From NCBI GenBank assembly GCA_006384855.1, contig VCJN01002418.1, positions 62,001-126,000 of the forward strand: a stretch of DNA of 64,000 nucleotides, in the 5' to 3' direction. Positions within the stretch are counted from its first letter, which is position 1. Each line of letters begins with the position of its first letter. The notes under the pieces are model-generated. The model was not told the DNA's origin. It did no database searches and saw only the letters and a program-made list of their open reading frames with translations. This document shows positions 23,901 through 34,509 of this stretch, piece by piece. The position numbers and the translations under genes were made by a program. The DNA is from Tetraselmis striata (lineage: Eukaryota > Chlorophyta > Chlorodendrophyceae > Chlorodendrales > Chlorodendraceae).

Positions 23901-25789
23901 CAGCCAGACTGCGCCCGCGGCGAGGCATCCTGCCCCTGGGATGTACGTACCCCTCTGAGCGCCGCGCCGCCCCGCCCCTGCCCCATTCCGGCACGTGTGC
24001 GTGCAGCGCGGGCGCGTCACCGTGTCCGAGGTACGCCGGGCGCCGGCTGATGGTGCCCCGGGGAGCGCGGATGGCGCCGAGCCCCCAGCGAGCGCCAGCT
24101 CGCCCGGGCCGCGGGCGGAGGGCACGCCGCCCTCGCTGACGCGCGGCTCCCTGAGTACGCCGGCCCCTGCTGAGTCGCGCCTGCCATCACGGCACCGCGG
24201 CGGCATGCTTGATCTGTGTGCATACGTGCATGATGCAGAGCTGAATTGATGCTACGGGTCCCGAGGCGGAAATACCAACAGTGCGAATAGGAACCTGCTG
24301 CGCCTGCCAGCAGAGGTCAAGTCTAGACGAAATTATGTCCGAGATGCAGCAAATGCTATTATAGCTCATAATGCGGGTTGATGCGGTCCGTCAGCACCCG
24401 TCCAAGGTCGCACGTACTGCCCCCCTTCCCCCCCTCCTCCACTCCCCATGGCACCGTGATGCTCCATACATGAAAGCCATTCTCATTTTGTACGCCTGAG
24501 GCGCATGGGTCCCGCCAGCAATCTGTCTATTGACCCCAACTAAGTAGTACCCTAGTAACCACTGTGCTCTCGCTGCGAGGCTTTATCGGCTGCTGCGGCC
24601 ATGCCCACGCAAGAACGGTCAGACGCTGATTCGAAAGTCCCGTGCCGGAGTCTCTACCCAAATGCCCCCTTGTTCACGGTACGCCGGTGCTCACGAGTCC
24701 GAAGACATGAGACGGGGAGGGCCTCTCCGTCTGTGCCCATCCGCCTACCGAAGCGCCTATCTGGTGTCCCTGAGCAGTCCGACCCGTGACAAGCCTCTCG
24801 ACGGTTGCCTCTATTAACTACGGGCGCCGATGCACCCGCAACAACCCTCCTTACAAGCCTGAAGTTGGGCCTGCTTGCAAGCTAGAAGAATATCTGCTAT
24901 AATTCCACTATAGTTTCGTCAAAAGTTGACCTCTGGTAGGCACGGCGGGTTCTTATTCGCAGTGTCTGTACACCCGCGTCGGCGCCCGCGTGCCAATGTC
25001 CGCGCTGATACGCATGCCTGATAGGCAGCGGTGCGATTGGCCGAGCACGTGTCGTCCGAATCTGAGGGTGTGCTGCGCCCCGCGCACGGGTAGGGTCGCG
25101 CCAGAGCCCCGTCCGTGCGGGTGCCGCGGCGGAGACGAGGGATCGGCCGCCGCCGGACGCCGCCCCGGACAGTGACGAGGGGTCCCCGCTGCCGGCAGTT
25201 TCCCACCAGTTGCCGGACATGTACCACTGCCCCATCACGCAGGAGGTCATGAGGTGCTTTGCCCCCCCCTCCCCCCTCCCCCCCCCCCCGGCCCCCCTCA
25301 CAACACCCCTCATAATTGCACCACTGCCCTTGCCCACCCAATTCATCATCTCATCCTTAAGATGCCATTGTCTCATCCTTAAGATGCCATTGAATGCGGT
25401 GGCTTATGACCTCTTGCTGGGGGGAGGGGGTTTAGGGTTTTGAAACCCCTCATATCTGCACCGTGCCGTACAACAACAGATTGTTGAACACGGTGGGACA
25501 CGCTTGGGTGGCCGCTTGGGTCCTCTCTTCAGCAACCCCCGTCACTTGTACGCTGACGAGATGCATGGTTTCCTCCCGATGTCTCCCCGCCCCTGCGGCC
25601 GCCACTAGGGACCCGGTGTTTGCGAGCGACGGCTACACGTACGAGCGCGCCGCGATCGCCAAGTGGCTCCGCAAGCGGCGCACGTCGCCCATGACCAACC
25701 TGCCCATCAGCGCGGAGCTGGTGCCCAACCTGGCGCTGCGCTCCGCCGTCCGCGAGGCGCTGGACTCGGCCAATCGGCGGCCTGCCTGA
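17532..25789 (+). CDS. Predicted type I membrane protein: TPR-like ectodomain, TM helix, C-terminal U-box
   Basis: Predicted membrane-anchored E3 ubiquitin ligase. Exons: 17532-17613, 17807-17924, 18128-18296, 18449-18538, 18768-18893, 19033-19176, 19298-19478, 19688-19830, 20324-20449, 20574-20736, 21955-22301, 23220-23447, 24007-24030, 25105-25253 and 25609-25789. All phases agree: 756 residues plus stop. Residues 1-27 form a signal peptide (ALLLAVLLTAAARA). TPR-like helices follow (residues about 28-130, RYAEANESLALSVRIHEQLLG). Residues 244-560 look beta-rich and Cys-containing (TLYVVVINPCPDPTTYTVEA). One TM span (VLLSGGLVALVVGALHW, about 564-580) is followed by RLGKVR, which favours a cytosolic C-terminus. 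The U-box is at 683-750 (YHCPITQEVM / RDPVFASDGYTYERAAIAKWL). The 24-nt exon 13 and the ends of exons 5, 10 and 14 are the weakest calls. Two adjacent genes remain possible. Confidence 0.65.
20855..20928 (+). repeat. (TA)n microsatellite
   Basis: About 74 bp of TA dinucleotide, pure to 20918 and then interrupted, within the long intron 10 of the U-box gene. Confidence 0.95.
20946..21110 (-). mobile_element. MITE-like family A, copy 1
   Basis: The inverted-orientation copy starts near GGCGCCGGCG and ends near GGTGCAGCGGCC. It contains the family core AACCTGTCAGAGGTCA followed by CAAACGAAACT. It lies in intron 10 of the U-box gene. Both ends are degraded. Confidence 0.65.
22893..23061 (+). mobile_element. 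MITE-like family A, copy 2
   Basis: Bounded by GGTGCCGACAG and GCCGGCACC, which are imperfect terminal inverted repeats. The internal core CAGGGTGGGCAGGTTC is present. About 169 bp in intron 11 of the U-box gene. Confidence 0.75.
23642..23819 (+). mobile_element. MITE-like family A, copy 3 (best-preserved ends)
   Basis: The 178-bp element begins GGGTGCCGACGC and ends GCGTCGGCACCC, so the termini are perfect 12-bp inverted repeats. Internal landmarks shared with the other copies are CTATAGTTTCGTC, TTTGACCTCTGGCAGGGTGG and GCAGTGTT. It lies in intron 12 of the U-box gene. Confidence 0.85.
24255..24399 (-). mobile_element. MITE-like family A, copy 4
   Basis: The inverted copy carries the complementary core (AGAGGTCAAGTCTAGACGAA) and degraded ends GGGTCCCGAGGC / TCAGCACCC. 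It lies in intron 13 of the U-box gene, 400 bp from copy 5 in the opposite orientation. Confidence 0.75.
24822..24987 (+). mobile_element. MITE-like family A, copy 5
   Basis: Begins GGGCGCCGATGC and ends GCGTCGGCGCCC, with internal CACTATAGTTTCGTC and TTGACCTCTGGTAGGCA. It lies in intron 13 of the U-box gene. Confidence 0.8.
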
Positions 25790-27425
25790 GCGCCGGCAGC
25801 CTGCCCGCCCTCAGGTGCCAGCGCGGCGTGCTAGACAAGCAGTCACAGACGACCCTTCTTTTGTAGATAGCCATGTAATACTATGCCATAAGCAGTTCAT
25901 CAGTCAGATGTGAGCGGCCAATCTTTACACGCGCCCAATCTCGAGACGTGTCGGGGATGATCGATGGGCCATGTATAAAAGTACGGAGTTTTGAGGGCAG
26001 ACCGAGAAAAAAATATATAGAAGAAGAATTTTGGCAAAATAAAGCATCAAGCATTAGTTTAGGTAATTTACAAAAAGCTTTTTCTAAGATTTTTTTGGAA
26101 AACATATGCTTAATCACAATATATCTATCGTATTTAAACTTATAAAAGAAAAAACCGTTTAGTTTCGGAAAGTATGATGGTTCAATACATATATTAAAAA
26201 CTAAATTTGTCATCAAACATATGATCGTCTGATCTAAACCATCTGGTGAAACTGAAACACCGGTATGGTGTTGGGGTAGCGAGCGCTCCCACTCCTACAC
26301 CGGTAGGGAGTGGCCCCAGCAATGGTCGGCATGCCAGCGCAGTGTCCGGCGACTATATCCCCGGCTGGCACAGTGGTACGCAAGTGCTGCGCTACGGTAG
26401 CATCATCGTGCGAAGACGGGGTGCAATCTTTAAGCTGCCGATATGCCCCCCGTTGGCTGTCAGAGCCAAGCGCAATCCAAAGCCCGTGGCTGTACATGGG
26501 TCAAAACGTCAAGCAGCTCGCGGTGCTTGCCCCTGACAACCTGCGTATGCCCCCAGATCGCGAAACAGCGGCAATAGCGTGACAGTATGGCACAGTGTCG
26601 ACATGTCAAGGCACGCGCTGCGCCCTGGTCCGGGTAGGGCGGACCTTTCATGGTCAGCGCCGGGTATTCACTTGGCAGTGTTTTAGACGGTGATCCAACA
26701 GTGTTGGAAATTCCGACACTGGCCCCCAATTAATTTTGCAGAATTAGTCTTGCAATTAGTCTTGCAGAATGCTTCGGCAATTTGCTTTTTGACTAGTCGC
26801 TATAAGAACGGAGCGTCGCCTACCCAGGCAGGGCTTTCTGTAACTGGACCGCTGCCAAAACGGCCGTCGTAGAGGCGCTGCAAGGGTTTCACTGGTGCCA
26901 GTCCTGTCCCGGGGGCGGGAAAACAAAGCGCCTTCTTTTGCAATCTGCCACTGCCCGGGATTGGACCCTGTTTTGCAAAAGCCGGGTTGGACCCGCCTGT
27001 TCTGCAAATTAAGTCAGAATTGTACCCTGTTTGCAAATTTTCCCTAGAGAGATATAAATGCTCGCAAAGTTAACACTGCAGCCCGGTGATGCGGCGGTAC
27101 TGCCTGCGCAGGCTGCCAGTCACGGACCTGTTTCGTCAGCGAGCTGCCGGGAGTCACAGCTTGCACCGGCCAGAGGGCCCCGGGCAGCCCCTCCGGCGGA
27201 GAACGCCGTCTCCCCCCCCCCCCCCCCCCCCCCACCTTCTAGCTGGCCCCTCAATGACAGTGCGGTCGATTCCCATTGGTCATCGGCGTGGCTTTGTTGT
27301 ACGTGTTACAAGGGGCTAGTACCAGAGTACCTAGGTACCAGGCGCTTAAGTGCCGGAGCGCAGCAGCGCCGGTGGGGCTGCCGCGTGCGCAGGAGGGCGG
27401 CCGGGTGCGCGAGCGAGGGCGGCGC
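25790..27425. other. Tail-to-tail intergenic region with an AT-rich island
   Basis: This lies between the 3' ends of the U-box gene (+) and the UPRT gene (-). From about 25975 to 26225 the sequence is abruptly AT-rich, unlike the GC-rich surroundings. It contains a minus-strand frame (26213-25881, 110 residues, MTNLVFNICIEPSYF...) and a plus-strand frame (25948-26145). Neither resembles a family I know. The composition suggests an organelle- or virus-derived fragment, but this is inference. A repeat family B copy and a 19-C tract (27213-27231) follow. Confidence 0.5.
26747..26924 (+). repeat. Repeat family B, copy 2
   Basis: Partner of 16868-17062, sharing TTGCAGAATG, CGGAGCGTCGCCTACC, ACGGCCGTCGTAG and CTGCAAGGGTTTCACTG in the same order and orientation. 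Confidence 0.85.
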
Positions 27426-30414
27426 TCAAATGCCAAAGGCCCGGTCGCCGGGGTTGCCGATGCCGGGGATGATGGAGCCGTTGTCGTCTACCTCGGCGTC
27501 GATCATGGCCGTGTAGATCTTCCCGCCTGCAGGGCACCCGCGACAGCGTCGGTCGCGCAATGCCCCCTCCCCCCACCCCCAACCCCCCTCCTCCTAGCGC
27601 CGGGTGGTGCATAGACCCCGAGCCATCATGTCATGGGGCACGGCATAGCCAGCTGTGCTAGGATAGTACGATGCGGTGAGGAGCCTGTCACCGGGCACCG
27701 TGGGCTTTGTGGGCCGTCGCGCAGTGGGTGTTGGGGGTCGATGTGTGTTGGATGTGGATGGTGCGTGTGTCATGGCGTAACGGTGCTGTTCTCACGACAC
27801 GACGCGAATGGCGGCAGAAGCCTTCCGCCGCGCGCAGCCACATATGGCGCTCACTTGTTGGAGGCCGAATTTGCACAGGAGCAAAGCGACCGCGGCGAGA
27901 CGGCGCATGCAGACAGGGCCATCTGTAGGGTGGTGGTCCTTATTGCTGCCTCCGTATTATTGCGTAAAAGGAAATCACCTTCTGCGGTTCTTAAACATTA
28001 ACTATAGCGAGCCACGTATGGGCAATTAAACCCGCCAAACCCGGACTTTTGTGGAGGGGGTTTGTTAGATAGCGGCAGTGCGAGGGAGCACGCAGGCGGC
28101 ATTTCATCAACCAGGGACACAACCCTGCACCCATGAATTGGACATCGTGACGCACGCTCATCCTCAATCCCCATTCGAGCTGGGGATCGCTTCAGGATCT
28201 ATAGGGTTTGGGTGGGGTTTAGGAGCGCACGACATGGGTACCAACACACGCTGCTTCCTGCCGACTCGGGGCGTAACATGTGTACTTCTGGTGTGTCCTA
28301 AACCCTAAAGTCCTACCAGCGGTATTTGGTAAAGCCCTACCTGGAATCATCCTGCGCCTACTCGGCACACGGGCCTCGTTCGAGGTACACCGACAAGAAT
28401 GGGCACCGTGCTCGGAACCATCCTCGGTATGCGACGCATCAACGACCACCTTTCTGACCATGCCAGCGGCCGTCATCACCGTCCTCCGTCTCGCCATGCG
28501 CAACCGGCCCGTTCCGGGCGCATCATGGCACCGGGCGGGCCCGTGGCGGCGCCGCGCTCGCACCTGGGTACTTCTCCGACAGGGCCTTCAGGGCGGGCGG
28601 CGCCGCGAGGACGGCCACGATGCGGATGTTGCTGGGCGAGGCGCCGCGCGACACCAGCTCCTCCATCACCGCCAGCATCGACCCACCTGCGGCAACGGCG
28701 GCGGCAGCCCACGTCAGCACCACCTGCGGTTCCAGGGGCTTGGGTCTCACGGCATTCCTGAGTTTCTAGGGTCTTAAGTTCTAGGGTTTGCGGCTCAACC
28801 AGGACGGAATTCGTTGGAACTCGGGACGGAAGACAGAGGACAGAGGTCAGAATATTGAGCCAGAGTTCAGCCAGAGTTCAGTTCAGCCACCACTACAACA
28901 AGCGCAATGTACTGCACGGTTGCAACACTGGATTGACCCAATTTTGGTGTGATTTCAGGTCCAGCGACAGGCTTTCGGCCGGAGGCGAAGCAACGAGTTT
29001 CGGACTGCGGCCGCCCGAGGTGGCACCGCTTACTTGCAGCTCTGGCCAGCCCCGCCCCGGCCTCCGCCCCCGCCCCCGCCCCCGCCCCCGGGGGGGCCAT
29101 CTCGCATGCGGCAGAGGGCGGGCCCGCAACGAGGCGTGGGCATAAGGGAGGGGGCCATCGCGGGCAGCGGCGGACCTGTGGCAAGCTGGCCGTCCGCCAC
29201 CAGGATCTTGTCGTCCGCGGTGAAGGCCTCCGGCAGCTTGTTCAGGTAGATGGAGGGCTGCGCACCCCGGCGCACGGTGTCATCAGGGCCCGCCGCCCCC
29301 CTCTCCCCAATTCCCCCCTCCTCACCCAGGCAGCGCAGCGCGCCTAGACACACCATCCCCACTTCCCCCCATCCCTTCCCCTGCTGCCAGCATGCACGGC
29401 GACGCAAAAAAACGAGCCGAAGGGGGGGAGGAGGGGGGGGGGGGGGGGGGCACCCGGCCGCTCACCTGCAGGGTGTCGGCGTCTCGCGCCACACCGACAT
29501 GGAAGGTCTGGTTGTGCGGCAGCACGGTGGACGCCTGCTCCAGCAGCACCAGCCCGGAGCGCAGGATGGGCACCACCTGGCGGGAGGGGGGCGACGGCCA
29601 GTCCCTTGCCGGTGAAAAGTGAACCCGTGCTGCCAAAGGCGAGATAAGCTGAAACGCGCACAGCCGGCAACTGGCCTTATAAGGGGCGGCTCAGGAGCAT
29701 CAGGCGGCCCCAGGCTGGGATCCTGGCTAAAGCCCCTCCATGCTGCCAGTGATCAAAACTCACACAAGCCATCAGCGATAATAAAACATGCGCACGCAGA
29801 CGTACTATAACCATACATATCATGACATATGCAAGTGTCCTGGCAGGGGGCGGTTACATGTTCATGAGACTGATTGAATGTACATTGTTCCCAGCCTGAG
29901 CGGGAATATGAGTGCGACACGGGGCTGATTCCATACCCGTCAAAAGGCGCAGTGCCGCAGCCCGATGTTGCCACTCCCCCGCGGCGCGCCCTTTAGGAGG
30001 GAAGGGGGGGGGGGGGGGGGGGTCTACGTGGGGAATGCCACTGACCTTGATGGGCGTCCCGGGGTCCGCCACCTCGGCGTCCGCACTGACGCCCATGGGC
30101 GTAAGCAGCTCGCCCTCCAGCACCGGCAGCCAGTCCCGCATGCACTCGTAGATCAGGAGGCGGCCCAGCTCCGCCATCGCGGCCCGCACAGTGGGGGCGG
30201 GGCTCGCCTCGTTACGCGTGACCGCCAACCAGTGCTTGATGAGGGGGTGGGGAGGCACGTGGATCTGCACACGTGCGCACGCATTCCGTTTAGCTAGCCC
30301 CCTGGTATGAGCACGAGAGAGAGGTGGGGGGGGGGGGGGGGGGGGGGAAACTTTGCGTGTGCATGTAGTCCCTCGGACAGAGATACGGAGGAAATTGGAG
30401 GTGTGATCGAGCAA

Positions 30415-30490
<76 letters not shown>

Positions 30491-30854
30491 CCGCGGGAGG
30501 GGGGGGGGGTATTCGAGAGACAGAGGGGGTGAGGGTGACTTGGGCGATGGCGCAGTCGGCGCACATAGTGCTCGGCGGACGGCACGAGTGCGCTGTCAAA
30601 GCGTCTAGCGCATTATCGGCTCGGCTCACCAGCATCTGCGAGGTAGGGGGCGACGCAGAGGCGGCTGCCGCCCGCGCAGCGACGGAGGGGCCCCGCCGGT
30701 ATGCGAGCCTCCGGTGGGGGGCGTCCACTTGCCGAGGCGTGGGGAGGGGCGCTGCTCGCGGTGCGGCCCGACCGGCGGCGGCGGTGGTGGTGGCGATGGC
30801 GGTGGGCCGCCCGCAGTGGACCGCGCCGCTGGCGAGGCTCCCTAGCGCCGGCAT
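27426..30854 (-). CDS. UPP: Uracil phosphoribosyltransferase, transit-peptide-like leader
   Basis: Converts uracil and PRPP to UMP in pyrimidine salvage. Exons on the minus strand: 30854-30630, 30264-30046, 29576-29466, 29257-29176, 28686-28564 and 27526-27426. Phases match throughout and give 286 residues. Residues 1-75 are Ala/Arg/Ser/Thr-rich without acids at the start (MPALGSLASGAVHC), as in a plastid transit peptide. The enzyme core follows: IHVPPHPLIKHWLAVTRNE, VVPILRSGLVLLEQASTVLP, YLNKLPEAF, the PRPP loop ILVADGQLATGGS (203-215), VAVLAAPPAL and the uracil-binding end GSIIPGIGNPGDRAFGI. The loop usually reads ADPMLATGGS, so GQ replaces PM here. Introns 1-3 contain C tracts on the coding strand, and intron 1 has a long CA repeat. 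A cytosolic product cannot be excluded. Confidence 0.93.
28297..28309 (+). repeat. Short telomere-like motif (CCTAAACCCTAAA)
   Basis: Nearly two units of CCCTAAA lie in the last intron of the UPRT gene. Similar single or double TTTAGGG units occur near 22773, 25428 and 42157. They are too short to be telomeric arrays. Confidence 0.5.
30417..30489 (+). repeat. (GT)36 microsatellite
   Basis: Seventy-three bases of perfect GT dinucleotide lie in intron 1 of the UPRT gene (CA on the coding strand), beside a long G tract at 30327-30347. Confidence 0.95.
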
Positions 30855-33381
30855 TGAGAGCTCGTGTCGCGGAACTCGTGGGGGTTGGGGGGGGGGGGGG
30901 GAGGGGGGGCGTCGAGGAGCGTCTGTGCTTTGCTGACAGCCTCGGTGGCTCTGCGTGTAAACGCTGGGGCTTTGAGTGGGTTGTTGAACAGCGCTGATGA
31001 GGTACTGGTTGTCTCGATGTGGTGGATGAGAGCGCAGAAACGACACTGAGCGAGAGTCGAGTGCAGACCAACGTGCCGCTACGGTACAGCGCCGCCACAG
31101 AACAGCCTCGGTTTAATAAGGATTACTGATGATGGGTTTGGTTCAGCAGAGGGGGTAGAGTCAGTCAGCACAGTTTTGTCCGACATCACCATATGCGAGA
31201 TCGCGGGCGGTATCCCTGCTAGCTCGACGTCCCACAGCCGACAACCGCGCGACCGACGATTACTACCGGTTCCAGTACTGAACTACTGACGGGAGGGTCA
31301 CTTCAGTACGAATAACATCCGTGAAAAAGGTGAGGCTCGCGCGAAATAATTATGATACAGGGCGCAGCCTCTGCTTCCTCAGTAATGTATCTGTTGCTAT
31401 AACGTTGTTGTCCCCTAATATAAATGTACCATTTTTTGACGTTAGCTGTTCCATCCCATTTGCTGACGTGTCAAATATACGTGCGGGCACGCCAATATGG
31501 GTATCGAGAGGATTGTTAATTCTGCCACAAGCGGGCGCCAGCAACTCCGCGATACGGGCCAGGCCCGGTCACCCCCCATAGTCGCTATCGCAGCACGACA
31601 TAGGGTCGCTGCATAAGGATTATATAGAGGGGATCCATAAACTCCTTTTCCATACTTTAGGGGAGCGTTGTCCTCACGGGCGGTACGGGCAGGTAATATA
31701 TTTCTCAGGCGACATCACCCGTGATTTTCACGGGTATCGGTATACCAGTACTGTAATACCGATATGATACTGAATACTAAAAAAAACTGAATGTCGTTGC
31801 CCTGCTGCTCCCGCCTGCAGCGGCATAAGGATTTAAGCTTTGCCTTCGCCCGACGCTCAACCCTTGATGTAAACAAACCCATCATTCATAATTATCTCCA
31901 TTATAGAGATATACATGAGCTACTGTAGCTGCATAACCCATCATCCATGCTTGCTGGATATAGTGTATATCGCTACCGACGGTCGGTAAGGGTACCACTA
32001 CTGTACTACCGGTTCCTACTGGTGCTTGCTACCAGGGGTCACCTGTTGCTACTGCTGCCGGTGGCATTCGCTCAGCATTCTACCGACTATCTCGTGTACC
32101 GGAACCGGAAGCGACTCGCCGCAGTTCACAGCGACCGATTCAGCGTGCCGGCGCCCCTTCTTGCTCGCGAGGTCGTCGAGCGCGCCAACTCTCTACGCAG
32201 AAGAACCACACCCTCCGATCCGCTCGGCAAAGCCCGCGCCGCGACTCATCTGCACATTGCCGCTCACTAGCAGAGCGGCGGCACTCCGCGCGGGCCGCAC
32301 GCGCCGCAGCTAGGCGCTTGCTGCTGGACGAGCTGAGGCAGCCACAGGGGAAGAGGACGCATCCAGCCGCCCAACTGTCGAGTCTTGGCCGCTGACGTGG
32401 TCGAGGGAGGCCACTACGCTTCGGAGGCTTTGTTTGCAGGGTCGAGAGTCGACAGCTCGGAGTTTCTCGCGGCGGCTTTTTTTTGTGCGTTTTTTGCGCC
32501 GGAACCATGCATGGCCCGCCTCGGGATATGGGATGGACGTAGAGCCGCGGACCCAGCGAGAACTATATACTAGTGGTAGCGCGGTACAGATGGCTTTCGA
32601 CCGCGACTACCCGGAATTACCTACAGGCTGTAGCGACTACCCCCCGAATTTTGCTGCTCGAGAAGACCGCCCCTTTAAAACGCAAAATTTGCGAATAAGA
32701 TATATAAGGGTCATGGTACCTGGTATACAAGCCATATAAAGGCATGTTTAGCTCTCTTATGCACCAGAGTTGTTTGAAATAGCCAGCTTTCCTTTGGGGG
32801 GAGTCTTCGTCTACTGACAAACGCAAAAGCATTCGTACAGGCCCGGTCTGGGTTCATAATGCAGCGCAGAATGATTGAGAAGAAGAGCAGTCGCTTAATG
32901 CACAGAGCACAGACTGTGTCCAGGCACATGTTGAAGATCCAAAACCCCAAACTACACCTTGGGTTGTGTATATGTTAGTGTTTTTGACCTCCCCCCCTCT
33001 TCTCACTAAGAGACAAACACTATCCTTATATGTATCTGGAAATATATCCAACTACGTGCACTACAAAAGCTTCACGGATGCACTGCCTCGATGCGGCACA
33101 CGGTTCATTATGTTTGGGCGGATCCGCACACCCGATTAAATGGAACGGTATGCCCGATGTGCGATGTCCAGGGACGTTGTCCTCTAGCTACAGGAATGCA
33201 TGACAGCGCACCTGTGCCTGCGCCTCACGACCACAGGCGGGGTCAGAGAATGTGGTATACATGCTATGGATAGGCAGCATGGGTACAACAGCCGTGTCCG
33301 CTGAACGCACAAACGGCCCGCTGCGTCAGCGCTGCGCAGGTGGGGGCTAATTCATACCGTGAAAACGGGAGGACCGCCTCG
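30855..33381. other. Divergent intergenic region between UPRT and HDAC genes
   Basis: The 2.5 kb should contain both promoters, but no motif could be assigned. Near the UPRT start it is G-tract rich. It includes a small insertion flanked by direct repeats (31877-31948) and palindromic GGTACC/GGTATC-like stretches near 31730-32010. No exon chain was found. Confidence 0.5.
31877..31948. mobile_element. Tiny insertion (46 bp) with 13-bp direct repeats
   Basis: ACCCATCATTCAT (31877-31889) and ACCCATCATCCAT (31936-31948) bracket 46 bp containing TACATGAGCTACTGTAGCTG. The TACATGAGCTA part is shared with the insert at 4033-4073. It is a diverged member of the same family or an independent insertion of similar size. 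Confidence 0.45.
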
Positions 33382-34477
33382 ATGGTGAGGGCGCGGAAAC
33401 GCACGTGCTACTACTACGATGGTGCGCCATGGCGGCGCTCCGCCCCGCCCAGCACATGCATACCCATGCCGTCCCCATCCTCATCCCCATCCCCATTGCC
33501 ATTCAAATTCCTGTTCCCATTGCCATCTCCATTGCCATCCCTATCCCCATTCCCATCCCCACCCCCCCATTGCCATCCCCATTGCCTTCCCCATTGCCTT
33601 CCCCATTGCCATCCCCATTGCCTTCCCCATTCCCATCCCCATCCCCATCCCATTCCCATCCCCATCCCCATCCCCGTCCCCCATCCCCCAATCTCCATCC
33701 CCATCCCCATTCCCTCCCCCATCCTTCCATCCCCCTTTCCATCCACATCCCCATTGCCACTTCCCCCCCCTCCTTTCACTGCATCTTCCATTCCCCTCGC
33801 CTCCTCACTAATGTTGGGCTGCGTATGGCAATTTCCAGAGGACTACAGCGAGGTGTACTATGGCCCGAACCACCCCATGAAGCCCCTTCGGATGTGCATG
33901 ACGCACCACCTCGTGCTCGGCTATGGCCTCCACAAGCAGCTGGACATGTTTGTGAGTGTGCCGCCGCCCACGCTGCCCAAGCACGACACCGTGCCCCGCG
34001 CCTCCCGCTGACATGCATGCCGGTGCCGCCGGTGTCGGCGCTGAAATGAGAGCGCCGCCACTTTTCCCCTGATTTCTTGCAGAGGCCGCGCGCTGCCTAC
34101 CCAGTGGAGATTGCCCAGTTCCATGCCGAGGTGAGCCCTCAAGCATGCCCTCGCGCCCTCCCCAGTCCCCCCCTATATAGATGCCTGTGCCCCGCTCGCA
34201 CCCTCACCTCTGCCGAGCGAGCCCTGACCCGCCCGGCCACCTGCTCGCCCCAGGACTACGTGAGCTTCTTGAGCAGGGTGGGGCCCCACAACATGGAGGT
34301 GCGCCTTCCCCCCTTGCCTTCACCAGCGTCCCCACAGCCAGCACCGCCACTGTCTCGAAAGAGACCCACCGGGGGCTGTCAGCCTCCAGGGGGCACTCCA
34401 CACTGCCTGTAACACCTGCATGGCTCCTGGCTGACCCCCCCTCTCACCCCAACCACCTCCGCAACCACCTCGCCATC

Positions 34478-34509
<32 letters not shown>

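Noticed and set aside
24030..24249. Read-through of the U-box gene exon 13 to a stop at 24247
   Set aside because: It would end the protein before the U-box. Splicing at GTACGC keeps phase 0 into the U-box exons. It is kept as the main alternative for a two-gene model.
33405..34049. Pro/His/Ile/Ser-rich frames on both strands
   Set aside because: They are translations of the hexamer minisatellite in HDAC intron 1.
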